Origin: Hyalella azteca
Taxonomy: Eukaryota > Arthropoda > Malacostraca > Amphipoda > Hyalellidae
Assembly (NCBI RefSeq): GCF_000764305.2
Contig: NW_025936281.1
Span: forward strand, 16,502-80,501
Direction of reading: 5' to 3'
DNA: 64,000 nucleotides
The notes under the pieces are model-generated. The model was given only the letters and a program-made list of their open reading frames with translations. It ran no database searches and was not told where the DNA came from. Below are positions 1 through 9,624 of the stretch, one piece after another. Position 1 is the stretch's first letter. Every line of letters begins with the position of its first letter. The translations under genes were made by a program, and so were the position numbers.

Positions 1-179
1 GGCACAGACTATAACAATATAACAATAGAACGCGATGGCCTGAAAGTGTAAAACAATGCACAGCTAATTCGAAGTTTCTCCATAGTATGTTGTCGACCAA
101 CTTAATAGGTAAGATTTTTCATTTCTATATTATTTTATAAACTTCTTTTAGAACTATGTGTGGTTTTTTCTTGCAACAG

Positions 180-343
180 GGAGGTTTTCCGATCGCCACT
201 CAGAGCCGGATGGACTCTCGACGAAGAGAGATGCTTTAGCACCGCTAAACCTGCACCCTGTCCAGAAGCAGGTTGATAGCAATGCACCAAAAGGGCGGTG
301 ACGCAGCACCTAGCAGAGGAGAGCCGTCGCCCAGAGGAGAAAG
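180..343 (+). other. Exon-like block upstream of the zinc-finger gene
   Basis: It is preceded by a pyrimidine-rich tract and AG (ttgcaacag) and followed by a donor (GAAAG|gtagga). One frame stays open for about 38 codons to a TGA at a GGGCGG run, and another frame is open from there to the donor. This looks like a coding exon with one frameshift. It could equally be 5' untranslated sequence. Confidence 0.35.
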
Positions 344-497
344 GTAGGAAAATTTATTCATTGTCTTAAATAATTTTACTAGTATCAGATATTTAAATTG
401 AACGTTGTTGTCCAATTTATTAGTCGAAGTCTTATCATGCAGCTATTATTTCCATGCCTTCTTTATTGTAATATGCATGTTTCTTGTCTCACAACAG

Positions 498-562
498 AGT
501 TGTAGCAAGAACCTGGGGATCAACAACTGTTGCAGGAGCACTTTACTAGCATGGCGGAGGAG
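498..562 (+). other. Second exon-like block
   Basis: Bounded by an acceptor (cacaacag) and a donor (GAGGAG|gtaatc). It contains an ATG at 551 just before the donor. No frame joins it convincingly to the block at 180-343, so it may be untranslated leader sequence or part of a broken gene. Confidence 0.3.
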
Positions 563-599
563 GTAATCTCAACTCGGAGAGTTCTTTTAAAATTAAAAA

Positions 600-816
600 A
601 TGTCTCCTGCGAGAGTTTCTTCAGATCTCAATAATGCTATGGATGTGGATCCACAGCAAGAAATGACACCTCCGAGAGTTTCTAAAGACCAGGATCACGC
701 TGTTCAGCACGCCCCCCCTTCGCATGGCCTGTCTCTGGTATTTTCTTCGACCTCAGCAGAATCAAGTGACGCTGGCTATGAGGAACGCCGAAAACTAATT
801 TCGCCACAGAGATCAA
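600..816 (+). CDS. Exon of the zinc-finger gene, Ser/Pro/Gln-rich N-terminus
   Basis: The segment is open from ATG 600 (73 codons to the donor) and contains a short internal duplication: residues SPARVSS and TPPRVSK are two versions of one motif, and the DNA 'cgagagtttct' occurs twice. The block ends at a good donor (AGATCAA|gtaagaat) in phase 1. Spliced to the acceptor at 1111, 1400 or 2375, the leftover base plus CT forms a Thr codon and the following ATG stays in frame, which supports this as a real exon. The protein segment is low-complexity and has no recognisable domain. Translation might start upstream instead. Confidence 0.45.
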
Positions 817-1110
817 GTAAGAATATCTCTGTTGTCTATTGTTACTATGGTTTATGATGCTCTTCTTGAGCTAGCAATGATTTAAGTTAGCCTCCCTTTT
901 GAACCACCCGGCATGTTCAGCTTTACATATGTCCCAATTTGAATGAAATGAACCGTGGCCGCTTCAATTTTGCGCACCCATGTGGTCATTTAAGTCCCTC
1001 TTGGATCGAACCGGGAGGTGAAACACACTAAGTGTGTTGATAGGAAGCCTCGCTGCCGCCTGTATTTTGATAATAATAATGCTAAAATTTATTTATTTTT
1101 CTACCTACAG

Positions 1111-1271
1111 CTATGGCAGCCGCGCTGTCGCCTGCACGAGGCAAAGATCATTGTGAGCAGCAGCAGCAGCAGCAGCCGGACGATGACGCACCTCGCCAGG
1201 GAAGCAGCCATAAGAAATTGTCACGTCGAAGGCCGCTTCGTGAATTACGAAAAATCTTCTGTTTTGATTGA
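1111..1271 (+). CDS. Duplicated exon, copy 1 (polyGln/acidic segment)
   Basis: The exon follows the acceptor 'ttctacctacag' and opens CTATGGC. From ATG 1113 it encodes 52 residues with a CEQQQQQQPDDD segment and a basic tail, ending at TGA 1269-1271. It is in frame with the 600-816 exon after splicing. A near copy lies at 1400-1536 with a slightly longer CAG tract. No clear downstream donor is visible other than a weak gtgaat, so it may be an alternative terminal exon. Confidence 0.4.
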
Positions 1272-1399
1272 CTTGTCTTTTACTCGTTTATATATATGTT
1301 AAAACTTACTAATTTTCCTACCTACAGCTATGACAGCCGCGCTGCCGTCTGTATTTTGATTATAATAATGCTAACATTTACTTCATTTTCTACCTACAG

Positions 1400-1536
1400 C
1401 TATGGCCGCCGCGCTGTCGCCTGCACGAGGCAAAGACCATTGTGAGCAGCAGCAGCCGCAGCAGCAGCCGGACGATGACGCACCTCACCAGGGAAGCAGC
1501 CATAAGAAATTGCCACTTCGAAAGGCCGGTTCGTGA
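1400..1536 (+). CDS. Duplicated exon, copy 2 (polyGln/acidic segment)
   Basis: This is a close copy of the exon at 1111, preceded by the same acceptor context ('ttctacctacag' then CTATGG). From ATG 1402 it encodes 44 residues, MAAALSPARGKDHCEQQQ and onward, and stops at TGA 1534-1536 because a small difference near the end changes the frame. The duplication also covers the 'gtattttgattataataatgct' stretch of the preceding intron. Confidence 0.4.
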
Positions 1537-1565
1537 ATTCTTTGTTCTGATTGACTTGTCTTTTG

Positions 1566-2290
1566 ACAAGGCATGAAAGTGCATGTGAGATCACAAAACA
1601 TGAGGATTTATTCATTGTGAATGAAATTCTGTCCATGTTGTGTAAATATTTTTTTTATCTATGTCGATGTCAGAAATTTTATAAAAATAAATCAATATGA
1701 CTACAAATTATTGAGGTTTGGAATCATTCTGACAATTTTGTGACGGCGGCTACATTTCTGAGAGATACAGGTCATTTTCACATAAAATTTGAAAAAATTA
1801 TCACAGTGCACTTGTTTTGTTATCAAATTGACTGTTTTAACGAGTAGAAGAGCATATTAAAATTTCATTATCATAGGATGATGATTGCGAAGGAACATAA
1901 GTTTATATATGAACTACTAGACCATTATGTTGACAAAGAATTTAGGGATCTAGTAGATCATGCATGACTTAGACTCCCCCCCCCGGTCCGGTACCATTTC
2001 TGTTCGGTTCAATCCCAGTCTCAATTCGGTTATGATCTGTTTGCCAATATTACGATCCACCTGTACCCGTTCGGTTCAGTTCTGTTTGTCCAGCTATGTC
2101 CCAGTATCAGTTTGTTTCGGCTACGTTGCCCAGTTTGATCCCTTTCTCAGTTATGTTCTGATCTGTTTACCTGATTCGATCAGCAGTACCGGTTCTGTTC
2201 TGTTCCATCTCAGTCCCACTCCGGTTCGGCTCGGTTCACTCCGGTTCGGCTCGGTTCGATTCACAGTACCTGTTCGGTTCTGCTCTGTTT
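1566..2290 (+). repeat. Duplicated non-coding block inside the zinc-finger gene
   Basis: Sequence around 1566-1690 ('gcatgtgaga', 'gatgtcagaaattt') recurs at about 5555-5680. The block around 1839-1890 ('agaagagcatattaaaat') recurs at 5455 and 6348. The CGGTTCGG-rich stretch 1975-2290 has a short relative at 5750-5830. The 1.98-2.29 kb part is made of imperfect repeats of TTCGGTTC with C-runs; the open frame across it is a by-product of that repetition. Confidence 0.55.
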
Positions 2291-2364
2291 GACCGGCAAC
2301 CGCGCTGCCGCCTGTATTTTGATTATAATAATGCTAAAATTTTTTCTTACTTTTCTACCTACAG

Positions 2365-3104
2365 CTCCTACAGCTATGGCAACCTCTCTTCCGCCTGCAA
2401 GTGACGAAGATGAATGGTCTGACGTATCAGGAGACGACTCCTTCGGGAGCAACAAGGCATATGTGCCTGATGGATCGCCATCTTCGTCTTCTTGCGACTC
2501 TGATTGTGAAGTTGAGCAGCGGCCGCCAAGCAAAAATGTTCATGATCCTTCTTCCAAAAATGTTCAACTCCCGAGACTGCTAAACAGAGGCGAAACCGTC
2601 TTAGAAAGGAGCGACGTCACCAGAAGATGAGGGAGGAAGGAAGGGAGATCAAAGAGCGCATACGAGGAAACATAGCTCCGGTGACACTTCCAATGCATGA
2701 TGGCAGAGGAAAGCCATTCAGTCAAGCTCTTTCTGCTGTGGCTAGCCATGGCAAACGCTTCATAAGAAAGATAAGAGATGAGAAATCAATTCCAAATGAT
2801 CGGCCTCACAAGAAGAGAAAATGAATGAAAATCAACTTAAAGGCCCTGAAGTCACCAAAGAAGAGAAGGGAATCGTTATAAGAGGCGTGGGCATCTTTAA
2901 GAACATAAGTGCTCGTGAGCAGAAGTGCGTCATACTTGATGATGGGCCCCCCCGAGGCGTAAAACCCTTCCTCTCACACACCATTGAAGAAGATCTTATA
3001 TCTCTAATACCAGACCCTTCTGGACTTCTTTACAATATAGAACTCTATGTTGTGAAAGCACAAGCGCGGAAGATAATCATGGATGCCTTCACCGCACGTG
3101 CTAG
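2365..3104 (+). pseudogene. Main exon of the zinc-finger gene, with two frameshifts
   Basis: After the acceptors at 2364/2374 an acidic Ser-rich segment (ASDEDEWSDVSGDDS) is open to about 2560. The natural continuation (AKQRRNRLRKERRHQKM, then a Lys/Arg-rich stretch ending KKRK) lies in another frame. A third frame takes over at 2821 (MNENQLKGPEV to FTARA) and runs to a strong donor GCTAG|gtgagt at 3104. The change at 2821 falls on AAAATGAATG, where the stop of one frame overlaps the ATG of the next. The C-terminal third (GVGIFKNISAREQ, DDGPPRGVKPF) looks like folded protein but I do not recognise the family. Frameshifts could be decay or assembly errors. Confidence 0.45.
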
Positions 3105-3377
3105 GTGAGTGATAGATATCTTTGTTATTATGTAATAAAAATACAAATGCTGTTATATAACGACTTCTTTTTAGATACATTTCTGTGTTTCCTCAGCAGT
3201 TCGAAATTTGTTAGGATGTATTTAAATTCATACATCCCATTAAGGTCGAAAGGGGGTACTTGAAGTGGTACTGGTACGGAACTGATCCAACCGGCTAATT
3301 GGAACTGGGACATGATCGACATTTCTGTGTTTTCCATTTCATAGTTTATGACACGTTTCTCTTTTCATTTCTTGCAG

Positions 3378-3536
3378 CAAGCAGAAGAGAACGAAGTCTG
3401 GAACTTCGTCCAAAGAGCCTCCACAAGAGCCGGACCAAGAGCAGTCCAAAGAGCCGTCCCAAGAGCCGTCCCAAGACTCATCCCTCCCTGGCAAGGAGGA
3501 TGGTGATGAAGAGATGTGCGAGGACGCGAACCCCAT
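3378..3536 (+). CDS. Penultimate exon, Glu/Pro/Ser repeats
   Basis: Acceptor ttgcag at 3377 and donor CCCAT|gtaagt at 3536. Joined in phase 2 to the exon ending at 3104, the frame reads SKQKRTKSGTSS followed by imperfect KEPPQEP / KEPSQEP repeats and an acidic end (EDGDEEMCEDANPM). The repetitive codons come from imperfect 12-base units (gagccgtcccaa). The segment is disordered by composition. Confidence 0.5.
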
Positions 3537-3655
3537 GTAAGTATCTGCTCTCTCTGCATTGACTGGCTCTCAGACATGAAATGAATCTGCAATCATTCTT
3601 TATTATTTAGCATACTCTACACTGCCTCATCAAGTTTATTCCTTTTTTCTCACAG

Positions 3656-3788
3656 TGGAGGTGTCAAAGCCTATTCAAGGACACGGGGCTAGAAGAAAGA
3701 CGGCTGCAGTTGGGCGTGCATGATTCCCGTCTGTGAGGGCTTGTCCCGTCCAAAGCACATGCGTCGTCACTACGAGAAGGCCCATTGA
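3656..3788 (+). pseudogene. Terminal exon with C2H2 zinc finger, interrupted by TAG
   Basis: The acceptor at 3655 (ttttttctcacag) opens an exon in phase with the previous one: IGGVKAYSRTRG, then TAG at 3690-3692. The same frame continues KKDGCSWACMIPVCEG and HMRRHYEKAH, a single C2H2 finger (C-x4-C-x11-H-x4-H), to TGA 3786-3788. AATAAA overlaps that stop. The finger is positioned as the natural C-terminus, so the TAG looks like a disabling mutation, though an assembly error or readthrough is not excluded. Such fingers usually bind DNA or RNA. Confidence 0.5.
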
Positions 3789-3793
3789 ATAAA
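3788..3793 (+). terminator. Polyadenylation signal AATAAA
   Basis: AATAAA starts on the last base of the TGA that follows the C2H2 finger. A TG-rich stretch lies shortly downstream. Confidence 0.5.
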
Positions 3794-3829
3794 GTAGGTA
3801 ATATTGAACATGTATTATGCATAGATGTT

Positions 3830-4700
3830 AAGAATGCTAAGAATGCGGCGGCGCGGTTGTTTCGAGACCGTGGGAAACATTGAACGAGCGTTGCGAGGGA
3901 AATTCCATTCGAAGGAATGTGGCGTCAGTTGAAGGTTAGGCTTAAGTGTGCGCGACACTAGCGTATATAAGGACCTGAGAATTCGCGCCAAGGTTGTTGG
4001 TTCTAAGGAGTTGACCGTCGCGCACGTACGGTCTGCAGCTAGCGGACGTAGCGGCTGCGGCCGTCAGGCCGGCGGTGTTACCGTTATCGAACATTGACGG
4101 TCGCGAGAAACCCAGACTTATCGAAGCAGCCAAGATTCCTGTGAGCGCGTCAAACCTATACAATGGACGGCTACGACTTTAACATTTTATACGGTCAACA
4201 TCATCACTACGGCTGCGACTCAGTCGTGAGACAACGCGAGAAGACACGAGTTGTACAACGATAATAACGCATGTCATCAGAAGATCTAAGTTTCGAGCTC
4301 TACACCAAGAATCATCAGTACGATACGGTCACGATTTCCATCAAGAAGAAGCGGTACGATTACATTCATCTTCAACGCGAGAAGCCACGATTGAGCCCGA
4401 AGTAACATCATCGACGATGAAGACTACGCCACTATTCCGAAGTACGGTCGTTGTAAAACAACCTACGGCCAGACCGGCCGTGTGGCATCTATATCAACGA
4501 GATACGACAGCTATGGAGAAAGAGCAACTGTGAAGAGAGACTCGCGGTACAGCTGCAGTACGGCCACTTGAAATACGGCTGCAATGCGCGGGGACAGCCG
4601 CGGTACGGTCGCTGCGCGTGCGCGAGTTACGGTCGTTGACAACTGTCATACGCATTGGAACTGCAACGGATCACACGCTTTTTCCGGTAATATTAGATGA
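3830..4700. other. Relatively GC-rich non-coding block with a TATA-like box
   Basis: No long ORF. A TATATAAGG motif occurs at about 3964, preceded by 'tgttaagaatgctaagaatgc' and followed by sequence full of TACGGTC/TACGGCC motifs. The layout resembles the promoter half of an LTR, but I see no second copy and no target duplication. An LTR relic is only a guess. Confidence 0.25.
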
Positions 4701-5085
4701 TTTAATGATGTTAGCTTTGGACTTTTGATTGTGATCAGATTACATTTTTCAAGTACTTGAGATTTTTGTTAACGTAGGATGTGAACTTGAATTTTCCAAT
4801 TTAATATGAAATGTATCAGTGTTTCATTAAAGCCCTCTCTTTGTACTATATTTTGCCAAACCTGTCCAAAAAGAGAACCTTATTCACGTGCCAATCAAGT
4901 GCCACTCGGCAAACCACTTGACAAAACGATAAGCAATGAATACCGGTATCTTGAACCTGAACCTGAACGTAACGTAAAATTGGTGGAGTAATCACTCCGA
5001 TTCTCCAACTTTAAGATATATGAGACGCTAAGAAACGTCGTCTTCACTCTCTCTTTTCTTATATTATTATTCTCCTATTTAATCA

Positions 5086-5414
5086 GAGGGGCAGGAGGAT
5101 GGTGGTGGACTGGAAGCTGAGGGGGCAGGAGGATGGTAGTGGACTGGAAGCTGGAGGGGCAGGAGGATGGTAGTAGTCTGGAAGCTGGAGGGGCAGGTGA
5201 ATGGTAGTGGACTGGAGGCTGAGGGGCAGGTAGGTGGTAGTGGACTGGAAGCTGGAGGGGCAGGTGGGTGGTAGTGGACTGGAAGCTGGAGGGGCAGGTG
5301 GGTGGTAGTGGACTTGAAGCTGGAGGGGCAGGAGGATGGTAGTGGACTGGAAGCTGAGGGGCAGGTGGGTGGTAGTGGACTGGAAGCTGGAGGGGCAGGT
5401 GGGTGGTAGTGGAC
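5086..5414. repeat. Minisatellite of ~35 bp units
   Basis: About nine imperfect units built on 'tggtagtggactggaagct' and 'ggaggggcagg'. All apparent ORFs across it are periodic and not genes. The array ends abruptly at an embedded sequencing adapter, so its length and right border are unreliable. Confidence 0.9.
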
Positions 5415-5452
5415 CTGTCTCTTATACACATCTAGATGTGTATAAGAGACAG
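5415..5452. other. Embedded Nextera mate-pair junction adapter
   Basis: A perfect 38-bp inverted duplication of the transposase mosaic-end adapter (CTGTCTCTTATACACATCT plus its reverse complement). This is a library construct, not genomic DNA. The two sides are not reliably adjacent in the organism. Confidence 0.97.
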
Positions 5453-6400
5453 GATTAGAAGAGCATATTAAAATTGCATAATCATTGGTTGACTATTTGC
5501 GAAGTAACGAGCTATTTCGTGCTTATTTATTGGTTATCAATATTTGTTCGTATAAGGCATGGAAGCGCATGTGAGAAGGTGCCAAAACACGTGGATTTAT
5601 TCATTTATTCATTGTGCATGAAATTCTGTTCATTTGTGTAAGTATTATTTCGATGTCAGAAATTTCATTAACAAAAAATGAGTTGAAGTTATATATGACT
5701 TACTAGATTCTTAGGTTTTGGAGAATTACCATTTAGGTTGATCAGTTAGGTCTCCTGCACCAGTTCGGTTCGGCTCGGACGGACCAGTTCGGTCTGGTTC
5801 CCACTTAAGTTCTTCTCGAGCGGGGGGGGATTCATGAAATTCTAACGATAGTTAAATTCCAAAAAAAATACCACCCAAACTTTCTACAATTACGATTTTA
5901 AAATGATCGATATTTACAGTTTAACAACATATTACATTTTTAGCTTCATTGAAATATGCCTAATGGTGTTAGAGCAGAGTTTTATCTAAAATGCACACGC
6001 CGATCCCATATTCTAAAGATAAATTGGACAACAACTCTGAAAAAACAACGCAATGAAGCATTATTGATCTCTACTGATTAGGCTACCAAATTTTTAACTT
6101 GTCTGGCGGTGTCAGAATTGAATAACAGAAATAGTGCATTTTGGGAAAGAAACTAACTCATAACTCAACTCCAATTTTTAGTGTGAAATGATTTCCATGT
6201 CGAGTTAAGAATATATTACGTTGGCAGATCAATCCGACAATTTTTCCCAAAGATATAAGCAACATTTTCCCTGAAAATAGAAAATCGGGTGAAAAAAAAT
6301 CACCACAGCACGCTCGTTTTGGTATCAAAATGATTGTTTTGACGATTAGAAGAGCATATTAAAATTGCATAATCATTGGTTGACTATATAAGTAAACCCA
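5453..6400. repeat. Partial copies of the 1.57-2.0 kb block
   Basis: 5453-5860 repeats elements of 1566-2000 in altered order, and 6210-6400 repeats 1710-1900 (shared 'agaagagcatattaaaatt' and flanking text). No genes. Confidence 0.55.
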
Positions 6401-6508
6401 ACGAAACTTTAAATGTAGCTCTTTGTAAAAAAGAAAGAATTAAAACGCTATCTTTAATACTTTTTACTTTGTGATTTTTTTAAAAGAGTAAGTTCCCACG
6501 CCGCACCC

Positions 6509-6542
6509 AACAGCTGCAGCAGCTGTTGCTGCTGCAGCTGTT
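6509..6542. repeat. Perfect CAG/CTG-rich hairpin
   Basis: Fifteen-base arms AACAGCTGCAGCAGC and its exact reverse complement flank a TGTT loop. It lies in AT-rich non-coding DNA. Confidence 0.9.
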
Positions 6543-8521
6543 ATAAGTCATTAAAATCACCCAGGAATGAGTGTTTATGCTATCGATTGCGATTGAAATT
6601 TCAGACCATTATTTGTCCAACGTATTCGTTTCACTCTGTGACTGTTTTTTTAAACATTATTTAATTTCCCAAATTGTAAATGCTATACTATGAACAACTT
6701 TCCCAATAATTATCAAAACACATGTAAAAACGGCAACGATTTTAGTCTCAATAAATGCGTATTCTGGATTAGTAAGGCAGAAATAGTAAGAACTTCTCAC
6801 TACCACTCGTGTCATGTTCGTTGATGAAACTTATTCCGATTTTAAATTGCAGTCATCGCAAAAAATTGCGATTATGAGGCATCGGAGGTTCATGGCAGCC
6901 ATTAACAAACAGCGATAACATTAATTATGAAAAAAATCGAAGACTGTATCGGCATTGACATCTTTCTGTTATCGGCAATGAAAGCCATTGTTGTCAAAAA
7001 TAAACATATGGTTTTTAGTGAATGAAATCTGTCAATACTATATCTCAATACATAATTAGTTAGTTATTGAAATTCTAAATGACTAAAGCTTATTGTGCCC
7101 CACTGTGTGTATTTTTTTCTGGATTTTCCACGTCAATAATTTACAATTTACATTCAATTTCATATATTTCTTTCATTAATTTGCCGCCAACTCATATAAT
7201 TTTGAGAGCCCTTGCTTTTTCCCACATTTAAAATAGTTTCTGTTCGCAAATAAAAAATTGAGATCACCATTCATAACGCTATTTCGAAAATATATAAGCT
7301 GGCCTCATTGAAGCAAAAAAATTTTTTCGATATATGTTCAATTTTGAATTGAACGAAAGAAAATAGCAATCAGTAACACACTGTACCATAGATCCTTAAT
7401 ATACATGTTGTGTCATAACGAATATGCCTTGGTTCATTTACAGTTGAAATTTAATAATCATATGCCATATTTTTTAGTGTCGGTAAAAAAATCTTCGTTC
7501 ATGTCAATCTTATATTCTCACTTAGAAGCAGAGATTCTGAATTAATTTTTAAGTGGTCATCGTTTTTTGACCATCCAGAAGCTCTAATTTTGTTTTCTCT
7601 ATATTATGATCAGTCCGATTCAAGGAAATGTATTGATACCGTAAACTTAATTAGAAGTCTTCGAATGTCAAGCCCCACATAGTCATGATAATCATAATCA
7701 TATGTAGAATATATGGCATGACTGTTTATTCCCGACAGAAATCAACATCAACTTGTCGTGAATGAATTTTTGTTTGTGAAATATTCCTAATGCCAGCACA
7801 TTTGTATAGTATCTTACAAAAAAAATCGAAAAGTCGACTGCATTTTTCAAATTTGAACTTCCCAGCCGCGCTAAAAAGTGGCCTTCTCATTGTGACCATT
7901 TCTGCCAAATCTCAGCTGATTTTCGGATCCAATTTAAGCCAATCACCATTAAAAATAAAAATTGTCAAGTTAATTTGTATTAGTTATTTTCAATTGACCA
8001 TTTAAGTTTGTTAGCCCTGCAAAGGGGACCAAAACTTACCGTTTGCCTCACTACGTGATAACTAAATGGACAAATATATTCTAACGATGTTCACAGGAGC
8101 GTATCAACTGCAATTAAATAGCTTCGTTTTCAAATTTGGTCATAACCGGTTTTGATTTAACGAACTTAAGCCTCGTCTACACGTTCAAACTCATCGCCTG
8201 TCGTACATGTCAAGACAAGTTTGACTTGCCAAACGCAAGACTGATGGACCTGCACAAGATTCAGATTAATGTTCAGTTAAATGCTTGGGCAATGTAGGAC
8301 ATTGCTTTGATCGCAGTTTATTCAGGCATAATCAAATTGAATATATTAAGACGCGCGCGGACGGTACTGACGACTAGAAAAATCGCTCATAAAAATTATT
8401 TTACGGGAAATACAATGCATATCATGTCGGCAAATTTACTTGCGTATGGACATAGAAATCTAAAATGAATTGTTCTATCTTGTAGCCTTGTAGGTACATA
8501 AATACAAATAGCTATACTCTA
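6543..8521. other. AT-rich DNA without recognised genes
   Basis: Only short chance ORFs. A small block at 8165-8190 ('gtctacacgttcaaact') has relatives at 9078 and 9112. Nothing else stands out. Confidence 0.5.
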
Positions 8522-8537
8522 GTGAAAATTTCCACCA

Positions 8538-8701
8538 GCTCCCCACGAACAACTACCGTCAGATTTTTGGCAACCAGACAAACCTACAAAGACCCTGAAC
8601 TTCCTAACTATAATTTCCCAATGAACTTTGAGTGCAATAATACCGGAGAATTGCAAGGTCATTTACAAAGTTCTGCAGACAGAATTCTTCAGGATAAATT
8701 A
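8538..8701 (+). CDS. Possible isolated exon, unknown protein
   Basis: The open segment (within an 82-codon ORF from ATG 8525) has varied, protein-like composition (PELPNYNFPMNFECNN, SADRILQDKL). It ends at a strong donor (AAATTAG|gtgaga, about 8702) and is preceded by a plausible acceptor (tttccaccag, ending near 8537). No flanking exon was found and no family is recognised, so it may be chance or a relic. Confidence 0.25.
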
Positions 8702-8702
8702 G

Positions 8703-9480
8703 GTGAGAAATTTATTATCAACTCACTGCTGTATTTTGGCACATTCTTTCCGACAAACTGTGCGGTATAGGTAGATTTTCTTTGTTGCGAATTCCTAGTT
8801 AGCCGTAGGATCAATTTCCTTGCCTGTATCACAGTTGCATGGGTCAGAGTGTTTTCGCGTTTGTCTCTGGAGCCTTTCGATTTAATTTCATCCGAACGAG
8901 GAAAACATCGATATAGATCTATGAACTTACTAAATAAATCGTGATACCAGTGTTGTAAATCATGCAGTGCCATTTTCTCGTACAAAAATAGAGCTTGCAT
9001 TAAACAACACAGTTCTCAGCTACAATACAGACATAGATATGATAGAGGGAAAAGCTCGACCGATAAGTAGGCTGCCCGTCTACACGCTCAAACTTAGTCT
9101 TACAAACTTAGTCTACACACTCAAACTTAGGACCTCATTGAAGTATACAAGTATACTCATGGTCTATATAAGGTCCCCGAAGGATTACTAGAATTTGAAA
9201 CAAGAACCAACACCAGGGCCACGGCTATAAGCTAAAAAAACTGCCCTGCAACTTCTGTAGTGATCTCGGCAGTATTGTTAGAATAAGATAAGATGTAGAC
9301 ATCTTGCTAACTCAATATTGTACATATTGTCATCCGTAACAATGGTCAGTAACAACGGTCAGTAACAACAAAAATCATAGTCAACTATAACAAACATAAT
9401 TTGCGAAGTGTTTTATAATACTTTTAAGATCCGATAAGAACGATTATAAAATTGAACACTAGAACAGCACCCATAGCACA
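8703..9480. other. Non-coding DNA with short local repeats
   Basis: It includes two copies of 'acactcaaacttag'-like text near 9080-9130, a small palindrome (AGTATAC-aa-GTATACT near 9152) and a repeated 'ggtcagtaacaac' near 9345-9370. No gene seen. Confidence 0.5.
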
Positions 9481-9495
9481 ATTTGATACCTAACG

Positions 9496-9588
9496 ATGGC
9501 AACATCTGGAGATTTCCCGGAGGCCTATTCCGAGCCCTTCACTCTTGCTCTGACGCCAATACGCGAGGTTGCCACCGTGCCTCCTTAG
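9496..9588 (+). CDS. Short ORF (30 aa) in the leader of the PHD/CCCH gene
   Basis: ATG at 9496 to TAG at 9586-9588, reading MATSGDFPEAYSEPF and onward. It lies 36 bases upstream of a good donor (CTGG|gtgagt at 9625). A matching acceptor (tttgttcgcag) ends at 10730, giving a 1.1-kb intron before the exon with the zinc-finger ORF. It may be an upstream ORF or chance. Confidence 0.25.
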   Translation: MATSGDFPEAYSEPFTLALTPIREVATVPP

Positions 9589-9624
9589 TAGTTCCTTATA
9601 AGTGTTGTGATATCTATACACTGG

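Larger units (their letters stand above)
1045..2375 (+). repeat. Repeated splice-acceptor module (four copies)
   Basis: A module made of 'ctgccgcctgtattttgat', 'aataatgctaa' and 'ctacctacag|CTATG' recurs with its acceptor at 1110, 1327, 1399 and 2364 (the last followed by a second cctacag at 2374). Each copy carries intron sequence, the polypyrimidine tract, the AG and the first exon bases. Confidence 0.6.
180..3793 (+). pseudogene. Decayed multi-exon gene ending in a C2H2 zinc finger
   Basis: A plus-strand gene can be traced through splice sites and ordered open segments: exon-like blocks at 180-343 and 498-562, then 600-816, duplicated exons at 1111 and 1400, a long exon 2365-3104, and exons 3378-3536 and 3656-3788. 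The last two junctions splice in phase (GCTAG|gtgagt to ttgcag|CAAG, then CCCAT|gtaagt to cacag|TGG). The reading frame is broken by at least two frameshifts (about 2540-2570 and 2821) and an in-frame TAG at 3690. AATAAA at 3788-3793 overlaps the final stop. The predicted product is acidic and Ser/Gln-rich, then basic, with a C-terminal zinc finger. I do not recognise the family; a transposon-derived gene is possible. Reading it as a pseudogene is inference, since assembly errors could also cause the frameshifts. Confidence 0.55.

Noticed and set aside
950..1025. B-box-like GGTTCGATCC on the minus strand (possible tRNA)
   Set aside because: The flanking bases do not form a T-stem and no A box or cloverleaf fits.
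2240..2275. GGTTCGATTC in plus strand (possible tRNA B box)
   Set aside because: It is one word of a CGGTTCGG-rich repeat without cloverleaf structure.
5075..5431. Long Pro/Ser/His-rich ORFs on the minus strand (118 and 116 aa)
   Set aside because: They follow the ~35-bp minisatellite and read into the adapter; there is no domain and no splice support.
5415..5452. The 38-bp perfect inverted repeat as a transposon end or Tn5/IS50 insertion
   Set aside because: It is exactly the head-to-head mosaic-end adapter used in Nextera mate-pair libraries, with no IS50 sequence around it.
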